A DNA stretch of 64,000 nt, from positions 1 to 64,000 of the forward strand of contig DATAUD010000022.1 of assembly GCA_036268455.1 (NCBI GenBank). The letters are read 5' to 3'. Source of the DNA: DATAUD01 sp036268455. GTDB lineage: Bacteria > Verrucomicrobiota > Verrucomicrobiia > Limisphaerales > Palsa-1400. A program made the position numbers and the translations under genes. Under the pieces are notes generated by a model. That model did no database searches. It was not told where the DNA came from and worked only from the letters and a program-made list of their open reading frames with translations. How positions within the stretch are numbered: the first letter of the stretch is position 1; each line of letters opens with the position of its first letter. Positions 16,417 to 24,248 of the stretch are shown here, one piece after another.

Positions 16417-17736
16417 TCAATTTGATTTCCCATGAAACCCGATGGCCAGGTAGTCCTGGGTTCCATCCAAATGAAAACCTTCCTTTTGAAGTTCGCGCGC
16501 AATTCCCGGCATGTGCTCCGCGCCCCACGGCACGATTACGATTTTTGATGGCGAAAGTTCGGCATGAATTTTTTCCAGAAGATGCTCGTTCCGCTTGCCA
16601 AGCAGATCATCCATCAGTTCGTCCTGAAACCCGGGAGGCTGCGGATACTGCAATAGCTCCAGCAACGTCTCAGCCGTAAAACCCTTCGAATAGAAACGCA
16701 TCACCAAATTGAGCAGATTGATCGTGTTCGTCGAAAACTTATCCACATCCACGTCCGCCCACACAATGTTCTCTTCCTGTGGCTTAAACTCCTTCTGTTG
16801 CTCGTGCAGACCAAGCTTGGTCGCAACGCGGCGGTAACTCAATCCGTTCGTGAGCAAGTGCCTTTTGTCGGTCACTCCCTCCATCAAAACGACCGAGTTA
16901 CTCGGAAAGGACCGCGAAACTTTCCGATAGAACTCCGCGTCGCCAATGTGAATCATCGGAAACAACTGCACTGTCTCGCCATCGTTGCGGACATATTTTC
17001 TCTCCTGGACTGTCACCCCGCCGGGACGCACCGTGAGAAACCCCTCGGTGGTCTGATTCACCGCAAATGCGGCACATACCACTAAGTAAACAATCACAGC
17101 CGGCGCTAACACAACAATGTTACCGAATAGAAACCCGGAAATATTCCACCAGCTAAAGCCACGATTTCCAAGCTGCGCCTCCGACAACAGCGGCCAACGA
17201 AACTTAACCCCGCCCAGCGCCCAGTATAAGATACCAATGCCGAGAATAGCCTGGCAGAGCGACAGCGCGAACGCGAGCGCCTGAAGTTGATGGGGATAAT
17301 AGATTAAAAACGGAATCACCGGCAGTTGAGCAACCAAAAAGAAAAGCGTCAGCGGGAGAAACATCCGTTTGGGAATCAATGGAGTCAATCCAATCAAGCA
17401 ATAAATGACGATTCCCGCGGCAAGATCGACCAAAGCCACAATCGCGCGAATCGCGGTAAGGGAATGAACGTTAACAAAGAGACTCAATGAATCATCGATT
17501 ACGGAAAGGACTGCATCCGCCACGAACAGTCCGAGGAACACACTCAACACGATAACCAAAAGATGCCGAAGCGAGGCGGACTTACGCTCTAACTTCGGTA
17601 ACAGCAGCGGAGGAGGGTAGGGGAGTAAAGGCGGCGGACCACCTATCAGGGGCGGCTCGGCTGCCGGCAATGGCGGTTGCTCACTGCCGGCAACGGAATC
17701 GTTTCTGGAAGGTGGAATCTCCGGGTCTATTGGCAC
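16417..17736 (-). CDS. Multi-pass membrane protein with C-terminal TraB/ChaN-like domain
   Basis: The protein has 439 residues. A Pro-rich N terminus (about 1-50) is followed by roughly six hydrophobic segments (about 58-230). The C-terminal 200 residues resemble the TraB/PrgY/GumN superfamily: MIHIGDAEFYRKV near the domain start, VVLMEGVTDKRHLL, and VIVPWGAEHMPGIARELQKEGF close to the end, where the His and Glu residues sit in conserved positions. Such domains are thought to be metal-dependent proteases or heme-binding proteins; their function is uncertain. It converges with the tRNA-Phe gene. Confidence 0.65.
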   Translation of the reverse strand: MPIDPEIPPSRNDSVAGSEQPPLPAAEPPLIGGPPPLLPYPPPLLLPKLERKSASLRHLLVIVLSVFLGLFVADAVLSVIDDSLSLFVNVHSLTAIRAIVALVDLAAGIVIYCLIGLTPLIPKRMFLPLTLFFLVAQLPVIPFLIYYPHQLQALAFALSLCQAILGIGILYWALGGVKFRWPLLSEAQLGNRGFSWWNISGFLFGNIVVLAPAVIVYLVVCAAFAVNQTTEGFLTVRPGGVTVQERKYVRNDGETVQLFPMIHIGDAEFYRKVSRSFPSNSVVLMEGVTDKRHLLTNGLSYRRVATKLGLHEQQKEFKPQEENIVWADVDVDKFSTNTINLLNLVMRFYSKGFTAETLLELLQYPQPPGFQDELMDDLLGKRNEHLLEKIHAELSPSKIVIVPWGAEHMPGIARELQKEGFHLDGTQDYLAIGFHGKSN

Positions 17737-17786
17737 GGCGGCTTTTCTTTCAACGCGCCGTCAAGAGGGCGGGCGTAAGTTTCGGC

Positions 17787-18245
17787 TTACAACGCCGTCT
17801 TGCCTGCCGCTTTTACGTTCGCCCAGCGGGCCTTGGCAATCGCCGCGAGCCTGGCCTTGACCTCTGGGCTCATCCGCCGGTCAGACTTTTTTTTGGCTGC
17901 TTTTGGAGCTGCCGTAGTGCCGCGCAGTTTGGCCCACCTGGCCTTCGTGCCGGCAATGATGGCCGCTCGCCCAGCGGCGCTCAACTGCCTTCTTTTCTTT
18001 CCTAGCTTCGGAGCCGTTGGCGTTGTGCCTCGGACTTTCGCCCATCTAGCTCTGGCGCCTGCCGCAATCCGGGCCCGCGCTGCCGCTGACATGCGCCGTC
18101 TTCCGGTGGCTTTTACAGCGACTTTAGAGGAAGGGCTGTTTTCGCCGCCGATTGAATCGAGTTGGCTTTGCAGCTTCTCGATTTGTTCCTTGATGGAAAT
18201 AATTTGATTGAGTTGACTTGTCGTTAAATCTGTAATTCTTATCAT
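17787..18245 (-). CDS. Basic protein with three ARWAK repeats, probable DNA-binding
   Basis: The protein has 152 residues. A short N-terminal coiled coil (LNQIISIKEQIEKLQSQLDS, about 12-31) is followed by three copies of a unit of about 35 residues built as R-(R/Q)-(M/L)-S-x4-R-A-x-I-A-x5-ARWA-(K/N), joined by Lys/Ala/Pro linkers that resemble histone H1 tails. Proteins of this kind are frequent in Verrucomicrobiota and are thought to bind nucleic acid. ATG 18245 places the coiled coil at the start; an upstream in-frame ATG is less likely. It could act as a nucleoid-associated protein or regulator. Confidence 0.7.
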   Translation of the reverse strand: MIRITDLTTSQLNQIISIKEQIEKLQSQLDSIGGENSPSSKVAVKATGRRRMSAAARARIAAGARARWAKVRGTTPTAPKLGKKRRQLSAAGRAAIIAGTKARWAKLRGTTAAPKAAKKKSDRRMSPEVKARLAAIAKARWANVKAAGKTAL

Positions 18246-18343
18246 TGCTAAGTCGTATGCCATAGAGAGACCGGCGTCAACCCACAAAAATGGGAATTTT
18301 CTTTTCTAGGGGATTCTACTACAGAATAGACTACTCGGCGTCC

Positions 18344-19579
18344 TCAACCAAACTTCGTAGTCAGCCGTTGTTTGTCATAGACACGCCTCTGTTCGGAAGT
18401 CATGCGCCCGAAGTCAGGCGAGCCATTTTCGAAGACCGGCCAGCCATTGTTGCCAATGTTATTAGATAGCGGATTGTTCCGGATTGACACCGTCACGCGC
18501 GCTTTCGCCGCTCCGTCATACGCCATCGTTTGATCGGTAAGGATGAGATCTTGTTCCAACGGCAATTTTGGATGAATCCCGCTTCCCTGCAAAACACCAT
18601 GATAAGCGCGCACAGCTTCTTCGGGGGAAATCCGGCCCTCGGTGATCAGCCGCAGCATCTCAATAAACGCCAATTGATGCTCGGCGTTGTTAATCTTCCG
18701 GCCAAACAACGCCACCCGCGCTCCGTGCTTTTGCGCATCGTGAATCAGCTTGAAAGCATCATAAGTGGTGCCGGCCCCGCCGCCAAGAATGCCGACGACA
18801 AGGTTAGGATCGTATTGCGCCAATTCCTCCATCGCCCGCGGGCCGTGATAAACTATTTTTAGAAAGACCGGGCGTCCCGCTTCGGTCACACCCGCCAGGC
18901 TGCGCAGGATTTTGTCATTGATAAACTCGCCTAATTTCTCCGAAGGAACGCCAGAAGGCGTGTTAGGATCGAACACTTCGAGAAAATACCGGAATTTTTT
19001 GCGCTCGGCCTCTTCGCGAAATTCCTTGTAGGCCAGCAGGGTTTCGCGGTCGCGGTCCAGGTTGTTTGTGAAAGTAACGGAGTAGAGTCCAAGGTTGGCG
19101 CCTGGAATCTCGCCATCGCGCTCGCATTCGATTTTCCCGCATTGAATGTGGTCGATGGAAGCCGAACGAAAAGGCTGCGCCGGTTCGCGCGTATAACAGC
19201 CGTGGCGCACCGCCCAAACATCAGTGGCGTCATTTGCTCGCGCGGCGGGAGTCACATGCGAATCCCGAAACAACCCTTCCTTGATCGTCAGTTGTTCGCT
19301 GACGTAGGCCGACATAAGAAGGATGTCAATCAAACCTTGTCGGGTGACTTCGCGAATGATGTCCAGGAATTCCGGCAGGTTGCGGTAACCAAATTCGTCC
19401 CGCGACCAGACTTCCGGCGAAAACTTCGCGGGCCGCGCCCCTCCCGCCGAAAGGTAGCTTCGCGGACCGGGCGCGCGCGCGCCAAACGCCATGTCTGCGT
19501 CCTTGGCGTCAGCGATGATGAAGGCGCGGGAAGACGAATTGGCCTTGATCTCCGCCAGTTTTTTGTCGAGTGATTTCAC
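18344..19579 (-). CDS. TIM-barrel aldolase-like protein of the BMC operon
   Basis: The protein has 411 residues and alternating helix and strand blocks typical of a TIM barrel. The later strands read FLKIVYHGPRAMEEL, VVGILGGGAGTTYDAF and GARVALFGRKIN, which resemble class I (Schiff-base, DeoC/LacD/FbaB-like) aldolases, in which the Lys of LKIVYHG could be catalytic. It overlaps the upstream dehydrogenase gene by four bases and is the last gene of the microcompartment operon. A role in cleaving or recycling a sugar or aldehyde phosphate would fit, but the substrate is unknown. It has no obvious N-terminal encapsulation helix, although its first 20 residues are helical. Confidence 0.7.
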   Translation of the reverse strand: MKSLDKKLAEIKANSSSRAFIIADAKDADMAFGARAPGPRSYLSAGGARPAKFSPEVWSRDEFGYRNLPEFLDIIREVTRQGLIDILLMSAYVSEQLTIKEGLFRDSHVTPAARANDATDVWAVRHGCYTREPAQPFRSASIDHIQCGKIECERDGEIPGANLGLYSVTFTNNLDRDRETLLAYKEFREEAERKKFRYFLEVFDPNTPSGVPSEKLGEFINDKILRSLAGVTEAGRPVFLKIVYHGPRAMEELAQYDPNLVVGILGGGAGTTYDAFKLIHDAQKHGARVALFGRKINNAEHQLAFIEMLRLITEGRISPEEAVRAYHGVLQGSGIHPKLPLEQDLILTDQTMAYDGAAKARVTVSIRNNPLSNNIGNNGWPVFENGSPDFGRMTSEQRRVYDKQRLTTKFG

Positions 19580-20502
19580 GCCCGTACCTTGGCCAGTGTC
19601 TCTTTAAGCGTCCGGGCCGATGCCTGTAGGCCCATCAGCTCCTTGGGCCATAATTTAATATTGACGTGCGATTCCACGCCGCGCCGGCTGACAACTGAAG
19701 GCACGCTCAGACAGATGTCGCGAACGTCGTAGGCGCCCTGGACCAACGAAGAAACCGGAAGCACGGCTTTCTTGTTCAACAAAACCGCGTGGACAACATC
19801 GCGAATCGCAATGCCGACCGCCCAACCCGCGCCACCTTTGCGTTTGATCACTTCCGCGCCGCTGCATTTGGTGCGTTCAAAGATTGCGTTTTGAAAGCCG
19901 GGCGAACATTCCGGCAAGCCGGCCAGCGGCAGTCCATTGACAGCCGCGCTGGACCAAATGGGGACCATCGAGTCTCCGTGCTCGCCCAGGATCAACGCCT
20001 TGACCTGCGTTGGCGCCAGTTTCAGTTCCTCCGCGATGAGCGAACCGAAACGGCAAGTGTCAAGCATTGTTCCAAGTCCGTAAACATGGTTCCAGGGAAG
20101 CCCGGTCCGCCGCAACGCGATCTGCGTAAGAATATCGACGGGATTGGAAACCACAAAAATATGGGCATCCTTGCGCAATCCGGCCGACTTGATCGAGTCA
20201 ACAATCGTGACGAACAGTTCGACATTGCGGTTGATCAGGTCCAGCCGCGATTCGTCCGGCTTCCGGCGCAGTCCCGCGGTGATGAGAAAAAGATCACTAT
20301 CGGCGGCCCGGGCGTAATCGCCCGCGTAAATGCGCTGGTCGCCCGCAAGCGCGCTCCCGTGCAGAAGATCAAGAGCCTCGCCCTCGGCCATGTCCTTATT
20401 CGCGTCAAGAATCTGGATTTCCGAGACCATCCCGCCGCATTGCAAAGCGTACGCGGCGCACGAGCCAACACGCCCGCCTCCGCCGATGACGGTGACTTTC
20501 AT
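19576..20502 (-). CDS. Lactate/malate dehydrogenase-family protein of the BMC operon
   Basis: The protein has 308 residues. The NAD-binding start is GGGGRVGSCAAYAL. The catalytic His lies in ILGEHGDSMVP and the proton-relay Asp in GLGTMLDTCRF. In the specificity loop, ITAGLRRKPDESR, the residue six before the conserved Arg is Arg, as in malate dehydrogenase, where lactate dehydrogenases have Gln. In described PVC microcompartments a homologue is proposed to recycle NADH, for example by reducing lactaldehyde. It starts one base inside the aldolase gene's stop and overlaps the TIM-barrel gene by four bases. The true substrate is not settled by sequence. Confidence 0.85.
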   Translation of the reverse strand: MKVTVIGGGGRVGSCAAYALQCGGMVSEIQILDANKDMAEGEALDLLHGSALAGDQRIYAGDYARAADSDLFLITAGLRRKPDESRLDLINRNVELFVTIVDSIKSAGLRKDAHIFVVSNPVDILTQIALRRTGLPWNHVYGLGTMLDTCRFGSLIAEELKLAPTQVKALILGEHGDSMVPIWSSAAVNGLPLAGLPECSPGFQNAIFERTKCSGAEVIKRKGGAGWAVGIAIRDVVHAVLLNKKAVLPVSSLVQGAYDVRDICLSVPSVVSRRGVESHVNIKLWPKELMGLQASARTLKETLAKVRA

Positions 20503-21539
20503 CAGGTGTTTAGTTTTGACATAATTTGGTCAGTGATCGCTTGCACCAGCGCCTCCGCCTGCGAATCCAGTCCTGCCTCACTGATCTGTTTTGGAGGGAC
20601 CGCGCAACTCACACCCGGCCGCCACTCCGCATTATTGCAAAGCTCGCATTCCTTGAGGCCGATGCGGGGATCGGGTATGCCCAGCGTCTGTTTGATCTTG
20701 AGAAGGTCCTGCAAATGCGTTTGCGAAAATGTTTTCAACGGGCCGCCCAATTGCGCGGCCACCACCACCGTCCGGCAATAGGCCTCGATGATTTCCATTT
20801 TGAAATACGCGTCCTCGACGTTGTTATGGCTCCACGCCACGACGCCGTGATTGGCCATAAGAATCGTATTGTGATGTTCCACCAAATCAGCGACCAGCTT
20901 TCCCATCTCAGGCGTGCCGGGCGTGCGATACGGAGCGATGGGGACCTTGCCGATGAAAACTTCAATCTCAGGAATCATGCACGTCGGAGGTTCAACTCCC
21001 GCCACCGCGAACGCTGTTGCGTGCGGCGGATGGCAATGCACCGTCGCCACCGCTCGTGGCTGGCGCTTCATGATTTGAAGGTGCATCAGAATTTCGCTCG
21101 TTCGCTTTTTTTGTCCGCACAATTGGTTGCCCTCAAGATCGACAAGGCACATGTCCTCCGGTTTCATGAAACCTTTGGAAACGAGCGTCGGCGTGCAAAG
21201 CGCAATTCCTTCTCCAACTCGCACGGCAATATTCCCGCCGTTCCCATCGACGTACGCGCGGCTCCAAAGCCGCCGGCCTACCTCACAAATTTGCAGCTTC
21301 AGCGCGTGAATTTCCGGCGAATTAAAAAACACCTCCAAGTCGGTCTTGGGACTGGACGCATTGGCCGTTTTCCCCGGTTTGCTGTCGGAGTGCGAATTGT
21401 TTCGGCTGCCGTTGTTCTCGAATTCGCGCAAAAGATCACGCGCGGACGGCGTCAGTATGGCGTCCGCGGGCAGCGATTTGACATCGCCGCCGTTTCGCAA
21501 CAATTCCTCGACTTCCCGGGCACTGATAATGGCTTTCAT
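20502..21539 (-). CDS. Class II aldolase (fuculose/rhamnulose-1-phosphate type) with N-terminal targeting extension
   Basis: The protein has 345 residues. The catalytic domain (about 90-290) has the zinc ligands in TVHCHPPHATAF and MANHGVVAWS and the upstream Glu region TSEILMHL, as in L-fuculose-phosphate aldolase. Residues 1-42 (SAREVEELLRNG, then LPADAILTPSARDLL) form an extra helical segment joined by a Ser/Asn/Lys-rich linker; in PVC microcompartments this aldolase is known to carry such an extension, which probably drives encapsulation. A Cys-containing tail follows the catalytic domain. It would release lactaldehyde and dihydroxyacetone phosphate inside the shell. It is one base from the BMC-P gene upstream. 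Confidence 0.9.
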   Translation of the reverse strand: MKAIISAREVEELLRNGGDVKSLPADAILTPSARDLLREFENNGSRNNSHSDSKPGKTANASSPKTDLEVFFNSPEIHALKLQICEVGRRLWSRAYVDGNGGNIAVRVGEGIALCTPTLVSKGFMKPEDMCLVDLEGNQLCGQKKRTSEILMHLQIMKRQPRAVATVHCHPPHATAFAVAGVEPPTCMIPEIEVFIGKVPIAPYRTPGTPEMGKLVADLVEHHNTILMANHGVVAWSHNNVEDAYFKMEIIEAYCRTVVVAAQLGGPLKTFSQTHLQDLLKIKQTLGIPDPRIGLKECELCNNAEWRPGVSCAVPPKQISEAGLDSQAEALVQAITDQIMSKLNT

Positions 21540-21842
21540 TTAAATTTTCGCTGGCGAGTAAAAAATTTCATCCACGAGCGCGGCGTCGATCGCGTCGATC
21601 GGGGTGGGGCGGTCGAATGGCATCGCCGCTTCGCGCCCTTCAATAAATCCGATGGTCTGCCCAACGTGTCCGCCCAAATCATCATAGACCACGACGCTCG
21701 GTTCCTTCGTGATCGTGGGCGCGTTGCCGGCCTTTTGAAAATTCTCCCGCGTGAACGGGCTGACAATCAGCCACCGCGCGCCCCGCAATTCTTCCGTGGT
21801 CTTGCTCAACGTAACGCGGCCAATGACGGTTCCAATTCTCAT
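21540..21842 (-). CDS. BMC-P (EutN/CcmL) vertex shell protein, first copy
   Basis: The protein has 100 residues. It begins MRIGTVIGRVTLSK and contains ELRGARWLIV, then SVVVYDDLGGHVGQTIGF, the strand order of pentameric EutN/CcmL proteins that cap the twelve vertices of a microcompartment. The C-terminal part (about 65-100) differs from the other two copies. It overlaps the next BMC-P gene by four bases, so the pair are made at similar rates. PVC-type shells are known to use three distinct BMC-P proteins; this operon also has three. Confidence 0.92.
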   Translation of the reverse strand: MRIGTVIGRVTLSKTTEELRGARWLIVSPFTRENFQKAGNAPTITKEPSVVVYDDLGGHVGQTIGFIEGREAAMPFDRPTPIDAIDAALVDEIFYSPAKI

Positions 21843-22117
21843 ATCGCCACGCCCGGTTCCTTTTCATCGACAATGCCGATCACCATCCAGCGCGCGGGGC
21901 TTTTCGGGTCTTTGACCGCCGCGCGCGCCGCCGAACCGTCCGACGATATTATAACTTGCTGGTGCATCCCCGCGCCGTGGGCGTCGATGGCGGCTTGGGG
22001 TGATCCTTCAGGTTCGCCGGCGCTGTTGATAGGCTGGCAAATCACCAGGCGCCAGCCCTCCAGGCTCCGGTGTTTCCGGGTCGCAACAATATTTCCTTCG
22101 ACGCGCGCGAGGAACAT
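21839..22117 (-). CDS. BMC-P (EutN/CcmL) vertex shell protein, second copy
   Basis: The protein has 92 residues. It begins MFLARVEGNIVATRKH and contains the lead-in GWRLVICQPI, then AAIDAHGAGMHQQVIISSDG, and ends with a WMVIGIVDE strand. The start is close to that of the third copy (MFLARVEGAVVATKK), so these two share a recent ancestor more than either does with the first. It forms pentamers at shell corners. It starts 2 bases after the aldehyde dehydrogenase gene ends and overlaps the first BMC-P gene by four bases. Confidence 0.92.
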   Translation of the reverse strand: MFLARVEGNIVATRKHRSLEGWRLVICQPINSAGEPEGSPQAAIDAHGAGMHQQVIISSDGSAARAAVKDPKSPARWMVIGIVDEKEPGVAI

Positions 22118-22119
22118 GG

Positions 22120-23604
22120 CTAGTAGATGCGAAGGTTATCGACCATCACGCAGCGCCGCACGCGCGTGAAAGTCCGGGGGTTGGTCACCCCTTCGCCGGT
22201 CGGCGTCGCGACGGAAAAACTCAGATACCCTTCGCCGCCCAATCCGAGTCCGGCCATGCACGGGCCGTTCTTAATGAACAGCGTCGTGTCCAATTCCCGC
22301 GCCATCGCGGTCATATGTTCTACGTCGTGCGAATGAATGATCGAAGTGTGTTTGTAATTGTGCTCCGCCAATTTCGACGCCGCGATTCCCTCCTCAACGC
22401 TCTTGACGCGCACAATCGGCAGAAACGGCATCATTTGTTCTTCGATGACAAAAGGGTGATCGCTGTCCGTTTCGGCAAATAGCAGTTGCGTTTTTTCCGG
22501 GATGCTGACTCCCGCCGCCTTGGCGAGCACGGACGGGTCCTTCCCGATCAATTCTTTATTGACAACCGGTTCCGCGCAACCTCCACCTTGGCCTTCTTTG
22601 AAAATAAATGCCGCCTTGGTCAGCCGTTCCAATTGCGCCGAATTCAGCCGCACCGCGCCGTTCTTTTCCATTTCCGACATCAGCGTGTCCGCAATCTTAT
22701 CCAGCGCGAACACTTCCTTTTCGCCGATGCACAAAAGATTATTGTCGTAAGACGCGCCCTGGATGATCGCGCGCGCCGCCCGCTTCATGCAGGCGGTGTC
22801 ATCCACCAGCACCGGAGGATTTCCCGGCCCGGCGCAAATCGCCCGTTTGCCCGTCTGCATCGCCGCCTTGACCACCGCCGGACCGCCCGTCACGCAAAGC
22901 AGCCGCACCTGTGCGTGCGCGCAGAGGGCTTTGAACGATTCCAATGTCGGGTGCTCGATGATGCAGCAAAGATTCTCAATCCCCGTCTCCCGTTGAATCG
23001 CCTGGTTGTAAGCTCGAATAGCCGTTGCCGCGCACCGCGCAGCCGAAGGATGCGCATTGAAAACAACGGCGTTTCCCGCCGCGACGATGTTCACAATGTT
23101 CCCGCTCAACGTGGGAATCGAATGTGTTGAGGGTGTGATGGCCGCGACTACTCCGAACGGCGTGAATTCCTCAAGCGTGATCCCGTGATCGCCGCTGCGC
23201 GCCTCGGGCCGCAACCATTCCACGCCCGGAACATTCTTGATGATTTGGAGTTTCTCGATTTTATGGTCGAGCCGCCCGATTTTCGTTTCCTCCAATTCGA
23301 TGCGTCCCCATTCAACGGCGTTCGCTTCCGCCATTGTTTTGACAATCGAAACGACTTTTTCCCGCGCCGCAACGCCGCCTTTTTGCAATTTGACAAAGGC
23401 CGCCGCCGCCGCGTCGCAGGCGGAATTGGCGTCTTGAAAAACGCCGAATTGGCCGCTTGCCGCGCCATTGTGATAATTGTGGCAATTGCAGTCCGCCTTT
23501 GCGGCGGGCGCGACGGGGGCGGCATTCGATTTCCCGGAACCGAGGCGTCCGAGGACTTCTTCGACAACTTCACGGATGAGATTTTCGTTCAGTGCGGCTG
23601 ACAT
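22120..23604 (-). CDS. CoA-acylating aldehyde dehydrogenase (PduP/EutE-like)
   Basis: The protein has 494 residues. The catalytic Cys is in the stretch SYDNNLLCIGEKEVF, matching PduP/EutE rather than hydrolytic aldehyde dehydrogenases. The N terminus, ALNENLIREVVEEVLGRLGSG, is an amphipathic helix followed by a flexible Ala/Pro/Lys linker with a Cys/His cluster (CNCHNYHN), the usual form of an encapsulation peptide. In this locus it should oxidise lactaldehyde (or propionaldehyde) to the acyl-CoA inside the shell, producing NADH. It lies between BMC-P genes with gaps of 2 and 6 bases. Confidence 0.93.
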   Translation of the reverse strand: MSAALNENLIREVVEEVLGRLGSGKSNAAPVAPAAKADCNCHNYHNGAASGQFGVFQDANSACDAAAAAFVKLQKGGVAAREKVVSIVKTMAEANAVEWGRIELEETKIGRLDHKIEKLQIIKNVPGVEWLRPEARSGDHGITLEEFTPFGVVAAITPSTHSIPTLSGNIVNIVAAGNAVVFNAHPSAARCAATAIRAYNQAIQRETGIENLCCIIEHPTLESFKALCAHAQVRLLCVTGGPAVVKAAMQTGKRAICAGPGNPPVLVDDTACMKRAARAIIQGASYDNNLLCIGEKEVFALDKIADTLMSEMEKNGAVRLNSAQLERLTKAAFIFKEGQGGGCAEPVVNKELIGKDPSVLAKAAGVSIPEKTQLLFAETDSDHPFVIEEQMMPFLPIVRVKSVEEGIAASKLAEHNYKHTSIIHSHDVEHMTAMARELDTTLFIKNGPCMAGLGLGGEGYLSFSVATPTGEGVTNPRTFTRVRRCVMVDNLRIY

Positions 23605-23610
23605 ATAAAA

Positions 23611-23922
23611 TTACGTCTTCCCGTTATAGATTTGTTTTCCCAGCACATCGACCACATCGACGATTCCGATGATGACCGCATCGACGGGCGCGTCCTTGAA
23701 ATTGGCGGCGAGCCGCGCCGAACTCCCCTGGCAGAACAGCACCATCTCTCCGACGCCCGCCCCAACGCTGTCCACCGCGACAATGGTATTGACACCCGGG
23801 CGAAAACGCGACGGGTCCTTTTCATCCACCAATTGCGGACGCAGCAAGAGCAGCTTGCGCCCGTTCATCGCCGGGTCTTTCTTGGTCGCCACGACCGCCC
23901 CTTCGACTCGCGCCAGGAACAT
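23611..23922 (-). CDS. BMC-P (EutN/CcmL) vertex shell protein, third copy
   Basis: The protein has 103 residues. It begins MFLARVEGAVVATKK and continues KLLLLRPQLVD, then TIVAVDSVGAGVGEMVLFCQ and VDAVIIGIVD, the classical EutN/CcmL pattern with the best match of the three to well-studied members. It forms pentameric vertices of the microcompartment. It sits 2 bases after a BMC-H gene and 6 before the aldehyde dehydrogenase. Confidence 0.93.
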   Translation of the reverse strand: MFLARVEGAVVATKKDPAMNGRKLLLLRPQLVDEKDPSRFRPGVNTIVAVDSVGAGVGEMVLFCQGSSARLAANFKDAPVDAVIIGIVDVVDVLGKQIYNGKT

Positions 23923-23924
23923 AC

Positions 23925-24218
23925 TTATTTCCCTTGCGCTTTGCGGGGCAGCACAGCTTCCACGTCCGAATGCGGACGCGCGATGACATGCACGCTGACC
24001 AATTCGCCCTTGTTGGCCTTGATCGCCTGCGCGCCCGCGTCGGTCGCCGCCTTGACGGCAGCAACGTCCCCAACCACTACAGCCGTGACAAGGGCGTTGC
24101 CGACTTGCTGCATCGGCCCGGCCAATTCCACATTGGCGGCTTTGAGCATCGCGTCCGTCCCCTCGACGAGGGCGACCAGTCCGCGAGTTTCGATAAGTCC
24201 GATTGCTTGATGAGCCAT
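23925..24218 (-). CDS. BMC-H hexameric shell protein, first copy
   Basis: The protein has 97 residues. A single BMC domain is visible: AIGLIETRGLVALVEGTDAM, then VGNALVTAVVVGDVAAVKAATDAG, and VSVHVIARPH at the end. These proteins tile the facets of the shell as hexamers with a central pore. The pore loop region around GNAL would set selectivity. It lies between the acetate kinase gene (30-base gap) and a BMC-P gene (2 bases). No tandem-domain BMC-T gene is present in the operon, in line with other PVC-type loci. Confidence 0.94.
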   Translation of the reverse strand: MAHQAIGLIETRGLVALVEGTDAMLKAANVELAGPMQQVGNALVTAVVVGDVAAVKAATDAGAQAIKANKGELVSVHVIARPHSDVEAVLPRKAQGK

Positions 24219-24248
24219 ATTTTATTTCTTTCGTTACAGGTTATTTAT

